Assembly (NCBI GenBank): GCA_029204225.1
Contig: CM055110.1
Coordinates: 2,839,349 to 2,903,348, forward strand
Direction: 5' to 3'
Origin: Diphasiastrum complanatum
Lineage: Eukaryota > Streptophyta > Lycopodiopsida > Lycopodiales > Lycopodiaceae
DNA length: 64,000 nt
Shown here: in pieces, positions 22,954-32,880 of the stretch
Position numbering within the stretch: position 1 is the stretch's first letter
Layout of the letters: each line of letters begins with the position of its first letter
Notes under the pieces: model-generated
Databases searched by the model: none
What the model was told of the DNA's origin: nothing
What the model saw: only the letters and a program-made list of their open reading frames with translations
Position numbers and translations under genes: made by a program

Positions 22954-23411
22954 TGTTGTGGGTATTTCCTGCACAATAATAAACAAGTGGGTCCCACCAC
23001 TTAAAATACTGTTGGCCAAGCCTTAACTAATGGGCCCCGCCATAGTACATTATACAGCTAGAATAATAAGTGCGAGGGCACCGACTTCCTACGTGTATAA
23101 GGCCGACCCAGTGACCACGCAAATCGGATAAATAGAACTTGAATAAAAGGACTTTGGGCCTTAGTAGAATAAACTAATTAAAAAGCCCAAAGTCAAGTCC
23201 ATAAGATTATAAGTTAAAAGGGAATCTCACAAACTCACATGAATCATGTGAGTTTGGCCCTTTTCCTAATGAACCATTAAATTGAAGTCCATTTAGTTTG
23301 AAGGGCTAGGATGCCATTGTAAATAGGCCAATGAGATCCAAGATGGCCCTCCCTCCTCAACTATATAAGGAGGCCATTTTCCATTGTACATATATTCCAT
23401 TCTTCATAATA

Positions 23412-23503
<92 letters not shown>

Positions 23504-23857
23504 AGGGTGATTGGTGCATAGCTATGGGTAGGCGCACGAGCCCCCATAGCCCCAACCATCCCTGGTGAGCTCTCTTCTCTCTCTAATCTCTCTCTCTCTT
23601 CTCTCTCCTCTCTCTTCCTACGTTGGGATAGAATAGCTTTGGGTAGGTGCTCGAGCTCCCAAAGCCTTTCTCAACCTAGGAATTCCCTCTCTCTCTTCTC
23701 TCCTCTCTCTAAGTAGCGACCAAATAGTTTGGGGAAGGTGCTCGGGCCTCCGAAGCCTCTCGCTACTTGAAACTTCTCTCTCGCTTCTTGCTATGCAAGT
23801 GAAGGCGAGGTTGTCGCTCCCAATGACGGACCTCTATAGTACAAAGATGACACAACA
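22954..23857 (+). repeat. 3' LTR of E1 (904 bp)
   Basis: TGTTGTGGG...CACAACA. It contains TATA-like CTATATAAGG (about 23361), a perfect CT tract at 23415-23500, and three copies of a GGGTAGG(C/T)(G/A)C-CGAG-CCCC...AAAGCC block against fewer in the 5' LTR. The length difference of about 190 bp from the 5' LTR comes mainly from these two expansions. Confidence 0.92.
23415..23500. repeat. (CT)43 microsatellite in the E1 3' LTR
   Basis: 86 bp of uninterrupted CT repeats. The corresponding place in the 5' LTR (about 18264-18284) has only around ten units, so the tract changed length after, or during, insertion. Confidence 0.97.
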
Positions 23858-23862
23858 CTTGA
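23858..23862. repeat. Target-site duplication of E1, right copy (CTTGA)
   Basis: Matches 17770-17774 exactly and directly follows the CACAACA end of the 3' LTR. Confidence 0.93.
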
Positions 23863-24130
23863 TTGCTAGAAAGTTTTTGTTCTGTGATCTGTGGTCGCGT
23901 GCTTAGGATCCTGCAAGCTTCCACAGAAAAAGAAAAACTAAAGAAAACTCGAAAAGAATCAATTCGTGAAGCAAAATTGCGACATGGTATCAGAGCACTA
24001 AGGTTATCACTGCATGATATCTAAACAGTGATTCTCTAGGCAACACAATATGGCTACAATGATCCAAACGAGAATAGCAATCAGTCTTGATGGCAGAAAC
24101 GACAAAGTATGGAAATTCAAAATCAAAACT
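23863..24130 (+). mobile_element. Copia A: end of central LTR, second PBS and start of second gag
   Basis: LTR sequence to 23984 (TTGCGACA), then PBS TGGTATCAGAGC at 23985, then leader and MATMIQTRIAISLDGRN... at 24051, closely matching 13137 onward. It breaks off at about 24130, where gypsy A RNase H sequence resumes. Confidence 0.88.
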
Positions 24131-24830
24131 ACATCTAAAATGGGCTAAATACATTAGTACCTTCCATTTTCAGTTGCTTCATCATCCGAGAAAGGATAAT
24201 AAGGTCGCCGATGCATTATCGAAAATCCTCAAAGTCAACCATATTTTCCTAGCATATTATGAAGATTTCCTTCCTATGAAAAGTATGTATGCTAGTGATC
24301 TAGACTTCCAACATATCTTTGAAATACTTGAAAGAAATCAAAGTCATAAAGACTATGTTTTGAAAGAAGGTTATTTATTTAAAGAAGATAAGCTATGTAT
24401 TCCCATAGCATTTAGAACCAAGATCCTTCAAGAAACCCATAGTCCACCCTATGCAGGACATAGGGAAATACCTTCAACTCTGGAAGCTTTAAAGAGATTC
24501 TTTTATAGGTCTACCATGCATCAGATACAAGGCATGCATGTCTAGTATGTCAACATAATAAGGATGAGTGAGGATTAAAAACTCCAGGACTACTTCATCC
24601 CTTGCCAATTCCTGAATCTCCCTCGAAACATATTACCATGGACTTTGTCTCTGTTTCTAAAACCAAAAATGAGAATAAGATGGTATGGATTGTCATTGAT
24701 AGTTAGCAAACAAGCTCATTTTATTCCGTATAAGAAAAAGCTTAAAGGACCCAAAGCTGCTCATTTGTTTATCCATCATATCTTTAGGCTTCATGGTTTA
24801 CCTAAGAGAATAGTATCTGATGTCATTTGA
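24131..24830 (+). pseudogene. Gypsy element A, RNase H end and integrase start
   Basis: LKWAKYISTFHFQLLHHPRKDNKVADALSK is the conserved end of gypsy RNase H. The integrase zinc-binding region follows (GYLFKEDKLCIPIAFRTKILQETHSPPYAGHREIPSTLEALKRFFYRS). The catalytic core (MDFVSVSK, KQAHFIPYKK, FRLHGLPKRIVSDV) is frameshifted near 24545-24650. It stops at the second catalytic Asp region, at 24830. It continues the gypsy element interrupted at about 12790. Confidence 0.87.
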
Positions 24831-25199
24831 TCCTCGTTGATATAATTGGTCGGCAATCAGCTGATAAGGTCTAGCCTTGAATATCAATTTTCGTTGTTCC
24901 GCCTTTGGTAGGGATTTATCAAATTGGCCCCGCATTAGATATTCAACTATGTTTGCGGCCCATTCAGGTACTATATCAATGTAAAACAAGGCATCATTCG
25001 GTAACTCATCATCAGGTTGGATTGTAGTTTCCTTCCCTTTAATTTGTGACACATGATCTGCCATACAGTGTTGCTTGCCTTCGCGTCTCACTATCCGAAA
25101 ATCAAACTCCAACAATAGTAGCAACCACTGAGTGATTCGCCCTGTGTTGCAAGTTTTATTTGCCATCAAGATCACCAAACTAACTCTCGCAGGTCGCAT
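24831..25199 (-). pseudogene. Gypsy RNase H end/linker fragment, opposite strand
   Basis: Minus-strand translation shows NTGRITQWLLLLLEFDFRIV, GKQHCMADHVSQIKG, then an acidic linker and YQLIADQLYQRGSNDI, the normal RNase H to integrase junction of a gypsy element. It belongs to a different gypsy family from element A and lies head to head with A's truncated integrase. Confidence 0.82.
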
Positions 25200-25766
25200 A
25201 AATGGAATTAGAGCAGTGAAATTGACTTGCCTATGTGGTCAAATTTTGAAAAACATGAAAATTGGACAAGTTGTGCGAGGGTTCCCTCCCTGCGAGTGTT
25301 TCAACCCTCGCATGACCTTCAGATTCCTCACGGAACCTTCGTAGGAGGACAATCAAAACAACTAACGAACTCTCACAGACTTCTCTGGATTCTTAAAATT
25401 TTGTAAAGAAGGTCCTACAAAATTTGGTATGGAACTGAAGAGTGGAAAGTGCACTCCTCTCAATACGCTATATAAGTAGGAAATTCGAGTCATTTACCAC
25501 CTTCTCAGCAAAGCTCTTGCCAAATTTTCAATTGTCTCTGTTTGCAACCAAGCTTCACACACGCCATCCTCAACACTCATAACCACATGTTCCATCCTTC
25601 TTTCCACATGTTCCATCTCCGTTCAGCCAAAATCCATCACTTTATCTATTTGAGCCTTTTCCCCTGTTGGTTACGTTTTTTTCTCCTTTTCTATCTCCAG
25701 TCACTGTCGCATCCTACCTAGCCCTTACCCTACTTCTACAAAGCCCTAACCAGACCCACCATTATC

Positions 25767-26434
25767 ATGGCATCTTCCAGCACTCCCGACAATCAACCAT
25801 CTAGCCCTTCTGACGAGACTGACACCTCCCAAGTGGTTATACATGAAGTACCTACCACCACCCATATCTGGGATCTCCCTACGGAATCTCAGATCGCACC
25901 TTGGGTCCAAACCGCCCAACCACTCCTTGAAGCAATGGGCATTTACCCAACGCTCTTGGCCTACATCATTGACATGAACTTCATCCTCATGGCCTACGCC
26001 ACGTGGGATGAGAACAAATGTCTTTTTTACATCCAATACCAAGGTCCCACATGCACCGCGTGCATGTGAATACTGCCTCCCTAGATACCATAGAAATTAA
26101 TTCCAGTGATAGACCCAAGCCATTACACTACCATGCCCCTAAACTCATCCCACCCTACATGGACCTCGCAAAATCAATTCCACATACGACTGATAGATAT
26201 CTGATTGCAGCCATTAACAATCCCATTGTCCAAGTTGCCGCTCATCTATTGAGCAATTTCCTAGTCGTTAGAAGTTTGTGTAAGGAATGCATTTCATCCA
26301 ACCTCCTCAATAAAATTGTGGAGTCCCACAATGAATTCCCTAGTGACACAGTTGTGCCATATGACTGGCACACCTTTGTTATATCTGAATTGTTGGATTA
26401 TTCTCCTTCTTACAAATCGACTAATCGGTTTTAA
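25767..26434 (+). pseudogene. Unidentified protein fragment, N-terminal part of E2 reading frame
   Basis: MASSSTPDNQPSSPSDETD starts a 100-residue frame to 26069 (WDLPTESQIAPWVQTAQPLLEAMGIYP...). A shift near 26045 leads into a second frame to 26434 (KPLHYHAPKLIPPYMDLAKSIPHTTDRYLIAAINNPIVQVAAHLLSNFL). The base composition and length look coding, and a TATA-like CTATATAAG lies upstream at about 25472. I do not recognise the family; a Gag N-terminus peculiar to this element or a captured host fragment are both possible. Confidence 0.4.
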
Positions 26435-26458
26435 TCCTCATCCATTGTTTATCCAGTT

Positions 26459-27120
26459 CTGTGGATTTTCCCGTGTCTTACAAAGTCTGCACATTTACAA
26501 GTGTTTTTACACTGTCTACAAAAATACACAGAGTTTGACAACAGTGTCGCATTTTTCGCCTGTCAGGAATCTTGTGTATAAATGAAGTGTCGCCTTTTTC
26601 GCATTTTTCGTCTGATAGGAATTAAGAGTAATAATGTAGAGTCGCATTTCTCACTTTTTCCAAAGTGCCTCAAATGTTAAGGAAATGACTCTAACAAAGT
26701 GTGGGGCAACCCTAAATCAGATTTAAGGATACTATCGGGTTTCTCGCAAAAACCCGACACTGTCGCCTATGGCAGTTTTAGTTCATTTCTGAGTGACAGT
26801 TTTGGTTCATTTATGCAGACAGACTGTTTACGACCAATTTTCACCGCTTATTAGCAATCAATTTCTGAACTGCTAGCGGACACCAGCCAACTGGCAATCG
26901 CATTTGACGACCTAATTGCTTAGTATAAATCAGTTGTTCATACATCTCATTATCAATGATCAAAATCTGAAATATTATTGTGAATTGTGAAGGGGTTGAG
27001 TGTTATTACTCGACGCTTCCTGCGCTCTTATCAAGCAAATCATTCACAATCAGAAAGTATTGTTGTTAGCTCTCTATCAAGCTTTCAAGCTTGAGCTCTC
27101 TTGAGCATTCTAGCTCAGTC
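26459..27120 (+). repeat. Possible solo LTR inside E2 (bounds uncertain)
   Basis: Interrupts the E2 reading frame. It has repeated GTCGCATTTTTCG words, a small hairpin (CGGGTTT...AAACCCG near 26738-26756), a TATA-like GTATAAATC at about 26922 and TTGTGAATTGTGAAGGGG downstream. This is LTR-like organisation, but no TG...CA ends with a 5-bp duplication could be fixed. Confidence 0.3.
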
Positions 27121-27224
27121 TTTAGAGATTTATTTTAGAGTTGCTATTGCGCTACTACTTATCAGCAGAGCTGCTTATTATCAGACTTATTCTCAGTTAC
27201 TCAGAGACAGCTTAGAGTGCGTTA

Positions 27225-29476
27225 TCCCTCCTACTGCTCCGACTAACTCACCGGCCAGCAAACATGTACATGGCACTGCCTCATCCTCCCAAGTCCTCCT
27301 TTCACCTGCCAATGCATCGCCCCTCGATGTTCTACAGCCACTTCTTATGCTTCCATCCCACCATCCACTATTGCCACCGCTTCTATTCCCATCGTCCCTA
27401 TTCCTCCACCTTCCGCTATTGTTCTTGCTTCTTCTTCACCCTCCACCACCATCGCATCTTCTATCCCTCCTGCCTCTCTTACCTCTTCCGTTTCCACTCC
27501 AACCCTCATTATTAACCCTCAAGACTTTTAATTATCACCCGACACCCTCTCTTGGCTCAACATGCTTCACATCTCACCTCCATCATCCCCTTCCATCCTT
27601 GATGCCACCCTTCAATTCCCTACTCTCCCACAAGTTGCTTCCTTTGAACAACCCATCCCAACGCCTCCTCACACCTCCGCCACTCCTCTCACTCCCCCTC
27701 CAAATTCATCTCATCAGATTGATGAGTCCGACACCGTTGGATGATGATACATTCAGACAAACAGAGTATGTCTCATCTCCTCACCGTGCTGATTCCACTG
27801 CACCGGAGGACATGGTAGAGCAAGAAAAGCTGATTGAAAATGACAATGATGACGTGCAAGTCATACAGGCAGCACCACACCAAGCTCCAACAATCAGTAC
27901 CATACCGGCCGGGCCTACAGATGTCACGTCGGCGTACCAAACCTTGGGTACTTTTATCCAGGTAGCATCCAAAACCTCACTGTCGAATAGTGGAATTGGC
28001 AACCAACAACACCCGGCTAAGAGTGGAACTCACTCAGCTCTAGCAAGACCTGTAGGTGAGCATACAATATGAGCAGACAAAAAAGGATCAAGTGCTGAAG
28101 CTGCAACAACTTGAAAAAGGACTTGAGTGTTACATTAAAAACCTCTTCAAATCAGCAACCTACATGGGTCCAGGAGATACAGCAGCAAGCAGAGTAGCGG
28201 CTCGCCCCATTCCAGGACCAGCTACTCGTAATCGATATAGAGAATCAGTGCCTGGGAGTGGAGGTACAGGCCCTACAACAAGAGAAGGCCAATTGGTTAG
28301 CCCAACCCATCCCTGCCAAGCGTCCTCTCACTCAACATGAGATGGATTTTCTCATGAAGCAGGTGGAAGTGTATAGACAGACGTTTGGATGACTACCAAG
28401 CAACTTTCAATAACTACTGCCAAAGCGCACTCCAAGAATTGGCACAGGCAAAGGCAACTCTCAAGGATTGCCAGCACCACATGGCACAACAACCACAGCC
28501 GGCCCCGATGGTAATTCCAATGCCACCCGCATTTGAAGTTGCACCGGCCAGATCAAGGATCAAATGTAGCGGGGCCCAGTACACAAGACCAATGCCTCAA
28601 TACCAGCCATGTCATAAACCAAAGCCAATGGCAAGCCGGGGAGAAACAACAAGCTTCCACCTCCCAGGGCTCTCACACCATATCTGCCAGTTGCGCCTTC
28701 TACAAACCAAAGACAGTGGAGAATGAAATCAATGAACATCTCATCCGATGGGCAGATTTCATTCTCCCCACGAATCCTCAAGTGATGGTGGGCAGATCTC
28801 ATTCTCAGCCAAGGACATCAAGGGCAATGAGTCGGCATGCCTTCCAACATTGGGGCCACAACCTGAATGGTGATAGCGGGCATTCGAGAAAAATCTAATG
28901 GCCATCAGGGCATATGTGACGAGCCCACGCCAGCTACACACCAACCCGCATTTCACCCCCATTCGACGACAATCCAAATGGGTGGAATGTGGCACACACT
29001 TGGACTAGATCACTATTAGGACAATGAATTGGCCAAGAAGCTACTCAGAGCACATATGGGGCACGGATGTAGATGCCAAAAGGGCTATCGTCCAATTTTC
29101 CAAACATTATCTCAAGTGCCCTGATCCCATGGTCCATGCGGTTGCAGAATTCGCCCGGAACCTTTAATTTTTGATGGGCATTTCCACTAGATGGAACAAC
29201 CACTTGCCCCCCATCTTTTTTTATCCTAACATAGCCCTTATATCCGAAACAGTTGAAGTCCAACTTCTAGTGGCTCGAGTGGACTATAGAGCGGCACTAT
29301 TAGGCCATCCCTGGCCCAACAAATTCCAAACGTGGGTCGACCACTTTTGGCTCACAAATGTCCACAAATCCTTCTTTCTCTCCAAAAATGCGAAAATCAC
29401 AAAAAGACTGGAGTTTATGGAAGAAGTCACAAGTTATATGATTCGACAAAGAAAAGAAACGCAGGGTCCCTACTAA
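27225..29476 (+). pseudogene. E2 Gag-like region: Pro-rich linker and coiled-coil segments
   Basis: A long Pro/Leu/Ser-rich stretch (to about 27730) leads to an acidic segment (EEDMVEQEKLIENDNDDVQ...). A lysine-rich coiled-coil segment follows (KKDQVLKLQQLEKGLECYIKNLFKSATYMGPGDTAAS), then another helical segment (ANWLAQPIPAKRPLTQHEMDFLMKQVEVYRQ and MDDYQATFNNYCQSALQELAQAKATL). The C-terminal piece is at 29171-29476 (NAKITKRLEFMEEVTSYMIRQRKETQGPY). Stops and shifts separate them. No zinc knuckle or pol motif was found. The placement before the 3' LTR suits a Gag-only element, but homology to E1 Gag is not evident. Confidence 0.4.
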
Positions 29477-29521
29477 ACACCATAGTGCCGAGGGACCGAC
29501 AGTACTTCAGATCGGAGGCCA

Positions 29522-30275
29522 TGTTGTGGGTATTCCGTGTATATAAATAAAATAGCCGAAAGTAGTAGAAATAAGTTGCGAGGGCCGTGGCTTCCTGCAT
29601 GTATAAGCCCATAGCCCAATGAGCACTTGTAAACTAGACTTTGGGCCAGGTAATCAAAATAATATCAAAAAGGCCAAAGTTTAGGTCAACTTAGGTTTGC
29701 TAAGTTTTGTAATTAGTCAGAAGTCAAAGTGGTGGTAGGTGGGGTGTGCCTCTTTGTGCACCACATATTAGATTGTATTTCTTTTGAAGGGTTTGGATTT
29801 CAATCCTACCTTCTTGCAAGTAGCCAATAGGAAGCAAGGGGCAAGGGCCTCCCCAAAGATAAAAAGGCATCTCTTGTACACCATTTCACATGCTAATAGA
29901 GAGGAGAAAACTCTACCACTTTGGAGATCCAAGCATCCTCATGTGCTAATGTTTCCATGCTTATGCTTTTGTTGTGATTGCTAGTTATTTCGCATTTTGC
30001 ATTGTTCTTACTTTTGATTTGTTAATGGCTTTTCCATTAGTATGTGATGTTGAGCACATGAGCTAACCTCCCTCACCCCTCTCTCCCTCTCTCTCTCATC
30101 GCCATTCACCCTCATTCATGGTGCTAATGCTAGTTTAGAGTTAGTGTGGGGTAGAGTTATTTTTGTGTAGAGAAGCATCTAAGTAGGCAACTAAGCATAG
30201 TTTTGTTCCTATCCTTGTGTTCTAACCCTTTTGACAAGTGGAGGGCTGCTCACCATCGACAATACCCTACAAATA
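29522..30275 (+). repeat. 3' LTR of E2 (about 754 bp)
   Basis: Starts TGTTGTGGGTATT after GATCGGAGGCCA. It keeps the E1 LTR order: AAGTTGCGAGGGC...TTCCTGCATGTATAAGCCC, the GGGCC...CAAAGT block, then TCTCTCCCTCTCTCTCTC near 30080. The right end is placed near CGACAATACCCTACA by resemblance only. Confidence 0.75.
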
Positions 30276-30354
30276 CACCTATCAAATTGAATCAAAGTAT
30301 TGAGTCAAATTACTTGGCTGATTCTACTTGATTCTGATTTTGAAGTTATCATAA
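30276..30354. other. Spacer
   Basis: Short AT-rich stretch between the E2 LTR and a dispersed repeat; no feature seen. Confidence 0.4.
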
Positions 30355-30605
30355 TTGATAGGATCGATTATGTACACAAACACAAATTCTAATGACTATT
30401 AGTTGCGGAAATAAACATCAGAAAGTTCAAACAAAATGATTAGAGAGCAGCATCAGACAAAACAATAAGGCAACGTAGTATAACATACACATTGACATTA
30501 TTTTGAGTGCAATAAAACAATGATTCAATTCAAAAAGTAAAGAATACAAGTTAGGTAAGATGATGAGCACAAGACAATTGCTATAAAAACTACGTACTCG
30601 AAACC
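30355..30605. repeat. Dispersed repeat R1, copy 1
   Basis: GATCGATTATGTACACAAACACAAATTCTAATGACTATTAG... is closely repeated at 41205-41420, ending in a CGTACTCGAAACCAACTC / GTACTCAAAACTAACTC boundary. Probably part of an LTR; no coding. Confidence 0.75.
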
Positions 30606-31280
30606 AACTCTTAGTTCTATAATGGCTATGATGATTCAAAGATCATTCAATAACTTATTCTAACTCTCTATCTAATCTAATTGATGAAATAACATCTATA
30701 GTCTGCTAGTTAATTGCTCATTTTCCTTAATACAACTATTGGAATTCCTGACAGACAAGACACTTCTCTACCTCACACTCTGTTACCACTGTTGGAATCT
30801 GATACTGACAAAGATGACGCTTAGTGAGGCGCTTTGTCAGCTGCTAGGTATGATAATGCACTCCCTGATCTGATTCCTGTGATTAAGCTTAGATAGAGTC
30901 GAACTCTTTGCATCAGCTACTATTGTGAACAAAGATCTATCCTCTTCCAAGCCCTAGATGGACAATGCCTATCTAGTACTGATTTTATGACCATTCAACC
31001 AACAAGCCTATGTGTGGAAAAATTTAATGATAGTTGAATACACATAAACAATGAACGAGCATAAAGGCATCCAAGATTATATACAAGGGGGCAAGATGTG
31101 CAAATAGCATCTGTATTTTCAATTAAGTTTGTGAGCGTTGCTTGGCATGCTGCACAGTGCGATGACGCAAGAGAATCTATGTCTCTTACAAATTCTAACT
31201 CATTAACTGGTCTCGCTTACTAGTGGACTCTGACATCAACTCATCTACCAATGCTTTACAACTCAACATTTTGCTTGGGC
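30606..31280. other. No recognisable feature
   Basis: Non-coding, without LTR ends, conserved motifs or long frames that I could identify. Words such as GATGACGC and TGACATCAACTCATC suggest old repeat debris. Confidence 0.35.
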
Positions 31281-31284
31281 AGTT

Positions 31285-31640
31285 CATCTCTTCAAAAGGA
31301 GAGAACCATATTTGTTGACTTTGCGGTGGCCTTTGGTTTGCTTCATAGGTGACCGTAAGCTCCAGCTTGGTGGTTGCCTTCGGTTTGTTTTGTGGGTGAC
31401 CGTAAGTTTTAGCTTGGTGGTTGCCTTTGGTTTGCTTCGTTGTGAGCCGTGGTCTTCATAAGTGTTGACCTTTGGTTTGCTATCGCAATGGACCGTAGGC
31501 TGGAGTGTTGCGGTTCGTTGCGGTGGCCTTCGTTGCCTTCGTTGCTTTGCTTTCGTGGTTGCCTTCGGTTCGATTGTGTTTCGTTGGTCTTTATTTATAA
31601 CCGTAACGTTGACCCTTGCGGTTGCGGTTGTGTTTGCATT
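31285..31640 (-). repeat. GC-rich repeat R2, copy 1
   Basis: The sequence from GTTCATCTCTTC...GAGAGAACC to GGTCTTTATTTATAACCG, full of TTGCGGTT, GCCTTCGTT and GTGACCGTAAG words, is repeated at 32512-32880 in the same order and orientation. Placed either side of a minus-strand copia RNase H remnant, the pair may be the LTRs of an element that lost most of its interior. Confidence 0.7.
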
Positions 31641-31912
31641 CGGTTTACTTTGACTTCGTAATGGATCGTAGATAGGACTTTACGTTTGTCTTCGTTGCCT
31701 TCACTGACACCGTCTGCAGGATTTTGTGATTGGCTGCGGTGGCTTTCATTAAAGTCATATGCATTGAGGTTGCGGTTGTTTATGATTAATCTGTTTGTGG
31801 GTAATTTTCGTGTATTTCTGCAGAGACAATCTGCTTGTCTTTTAGGAGTATTTCTGCAGGTAAGGCCTTTTGGCCCTTTATGTGTATTTCTGGAGGTACT
31901 GGATCATAAGCT

Positions 31913-32390
31913 ATAAATGCTTTATAGGTAGAAACATCATGTTTATTCAGCTCCCTCTCAAAGCGTGGTAGTCTTATGATTCCTAGGCTGGCTCTCTGTC
32001 TTTCAAACAATCCCTTGTCTAAGGGTTTAGTAAATATATCATCAACCATCAGTTTGGTCAGAATGAACATAGTTCTCAACTGGTCCTTCTCAACCATGTC
32101 TCTAATCAAATGGTACTTGATTGCAGTGTGCTTCGTTCATGAATGAAACACAAGGGCCTTTATCAGGTTTATGGTTGAGGTGTTGTCCATGTAGAGGATC
32201 AATGGCTCGTTGGTGCTTTCTCCCAGTCCATCTAGAAACTACTTGAAAAATGTCAGTTTGTTGGCCATCTTCATGGCAACGACATATTTAGCTTCACAGG
32301 ATGATTGTGCGGTGATCGTTTGCTTCTTGCTTACCCATAGAACAATGGCATTTGTTGCTATGGTGCATTCTCCTGAAACAGTGAAGATCC
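31913..32390 (-). pseudogene. Copia RNase H fragment
   Basis: Minus-strand pieces read SSCEAEY-like, LDGLGES.., then TKHTAIKYHLIRDMVEKDQL (about 32100) and VDDIFTKPLDKGLFERQRASLGI (about 32040-31975). This is the C-terminus of a Sire/Oryco-like copia polyprotein. Upstream RNase H sequence to about 32390 is full of stops. Nothing of RT remains. Confidence 0.78.
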
Positions 32391-32511
32391 GTTGTTTTTG
32401 CAGCCGTCTGTGATCGTAATCATTTCTCTATGGTGCGTTTCAGCTGTGAAGGTTCTTTGGCAAGCAACCGTAGATAGACCGTGCCAGGGGATTCTGTGAT
32501 GCTCTGGCAGT

Positions 32512-32880
32512 TCATCTCTTCGAGAGGAGAGAACCGTTGTAAACCGTATTCATTGACTTTGATGTGGCCTTCGGCCAGCCTTCATGGACTGCCTTCAGTT
32601 TGTTTTGTAGGTGATCATAAGCTCCATCTTGGCAGTTGCCTTCGGTTTGCTTCGTGGGTGACCGTAAGTTCCAGCTTGGCAGTTGCGCTTGGTTTGTTTC
32701 ATTGTGAGTCGTGGTCATCGTAAGTGTTGACCTTCGGTTTGCCAAAGCATCGCAATGGACCGTAGGCTGGAGTGTTGCGGTTCATTGCGGTTCGTTGCGT
32801 TGGCCTTAGTTGCCATCGTTGCTTTGCTTTTGTGGCTACCTTTGGTTCAGTGGTGTTTCATTGGTCTTTGTTTATAACCG
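32512..32880 (-). repeat. GC-rich repeat R2, copy 2
   Basis: Second copy of the 31285-31640 repeat. It ends GTTTATAACCG exactly where the next LTR begins, whereas copy 1 continues past ATAACCG into further related sequence, so the LTR inserted into or truncated this copy. Confidence 0.7.

Larger units (their letters stand above)
17775..23857 (+). mobile_element. Gag-only LTR retrotransposon E1 (TR-GAG-like), complete
   Basis: A 6,083-bp element bounded by CTTGA duplications, with 5' LTR 17775-18489, PBS 18491-18510, a 4.46-kb interior and 3' LTR 22954-23857. The interior holds a Gag-like reading frame and no recognisable protease, integrase, RT or RNase H, so it must have moved using enzymes made elsewhere. 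This matches the described class of terminal-repeat retrotransposons with a GAG domain. The interior also carries a tandem-repeat array in the leader. The TGTTGTGGG LTR type is shared with E2 (25200-30275). Confidence 0.92.
12800..24130 (+). mobile_element. Copia element A in tandem LTR-body-LTR-body arrangement, inserted in gypsy A
   Basis: A truncated 5' LTR (12800-13071), PBS, gag-pol and central LTR (17166-17774 continued at 23863-23984) are followed by another PBS and the start of another gag. The central LTR is thus 3' LTR of the first copy and 5' LTR of the second. Copy 2 is cut after about 140 bp at 24130, where gypsy A resumes. The central LTR is split by E1. Confidence 0.87.
25200..30275 (+). 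mobile_element. LTR element E2, 3' part (TGTTGTGGG family)
   Basis: An interior of uncertain coding content followed by the GTGCCGAGGGACCGACA block and a 3' LTR that starts TGTTGTGGGTATT, exactly as in E1. No 5' LTR of this type is visible upstream, so the element is truncated on the left against the opposite-strand gypsy fragment. No RT, integrase or protease motif is seen. Confidence 0.65.

Noticed and set aside
27101-27735. Pro/Leu/Ser-rich frame suggestive of an extensin or membrane protein
   Set aside because: Low-complexity translation of a C/T-rich strand within E2; it is not convincing as an independent gene, although the downstream part may be Gag-like.
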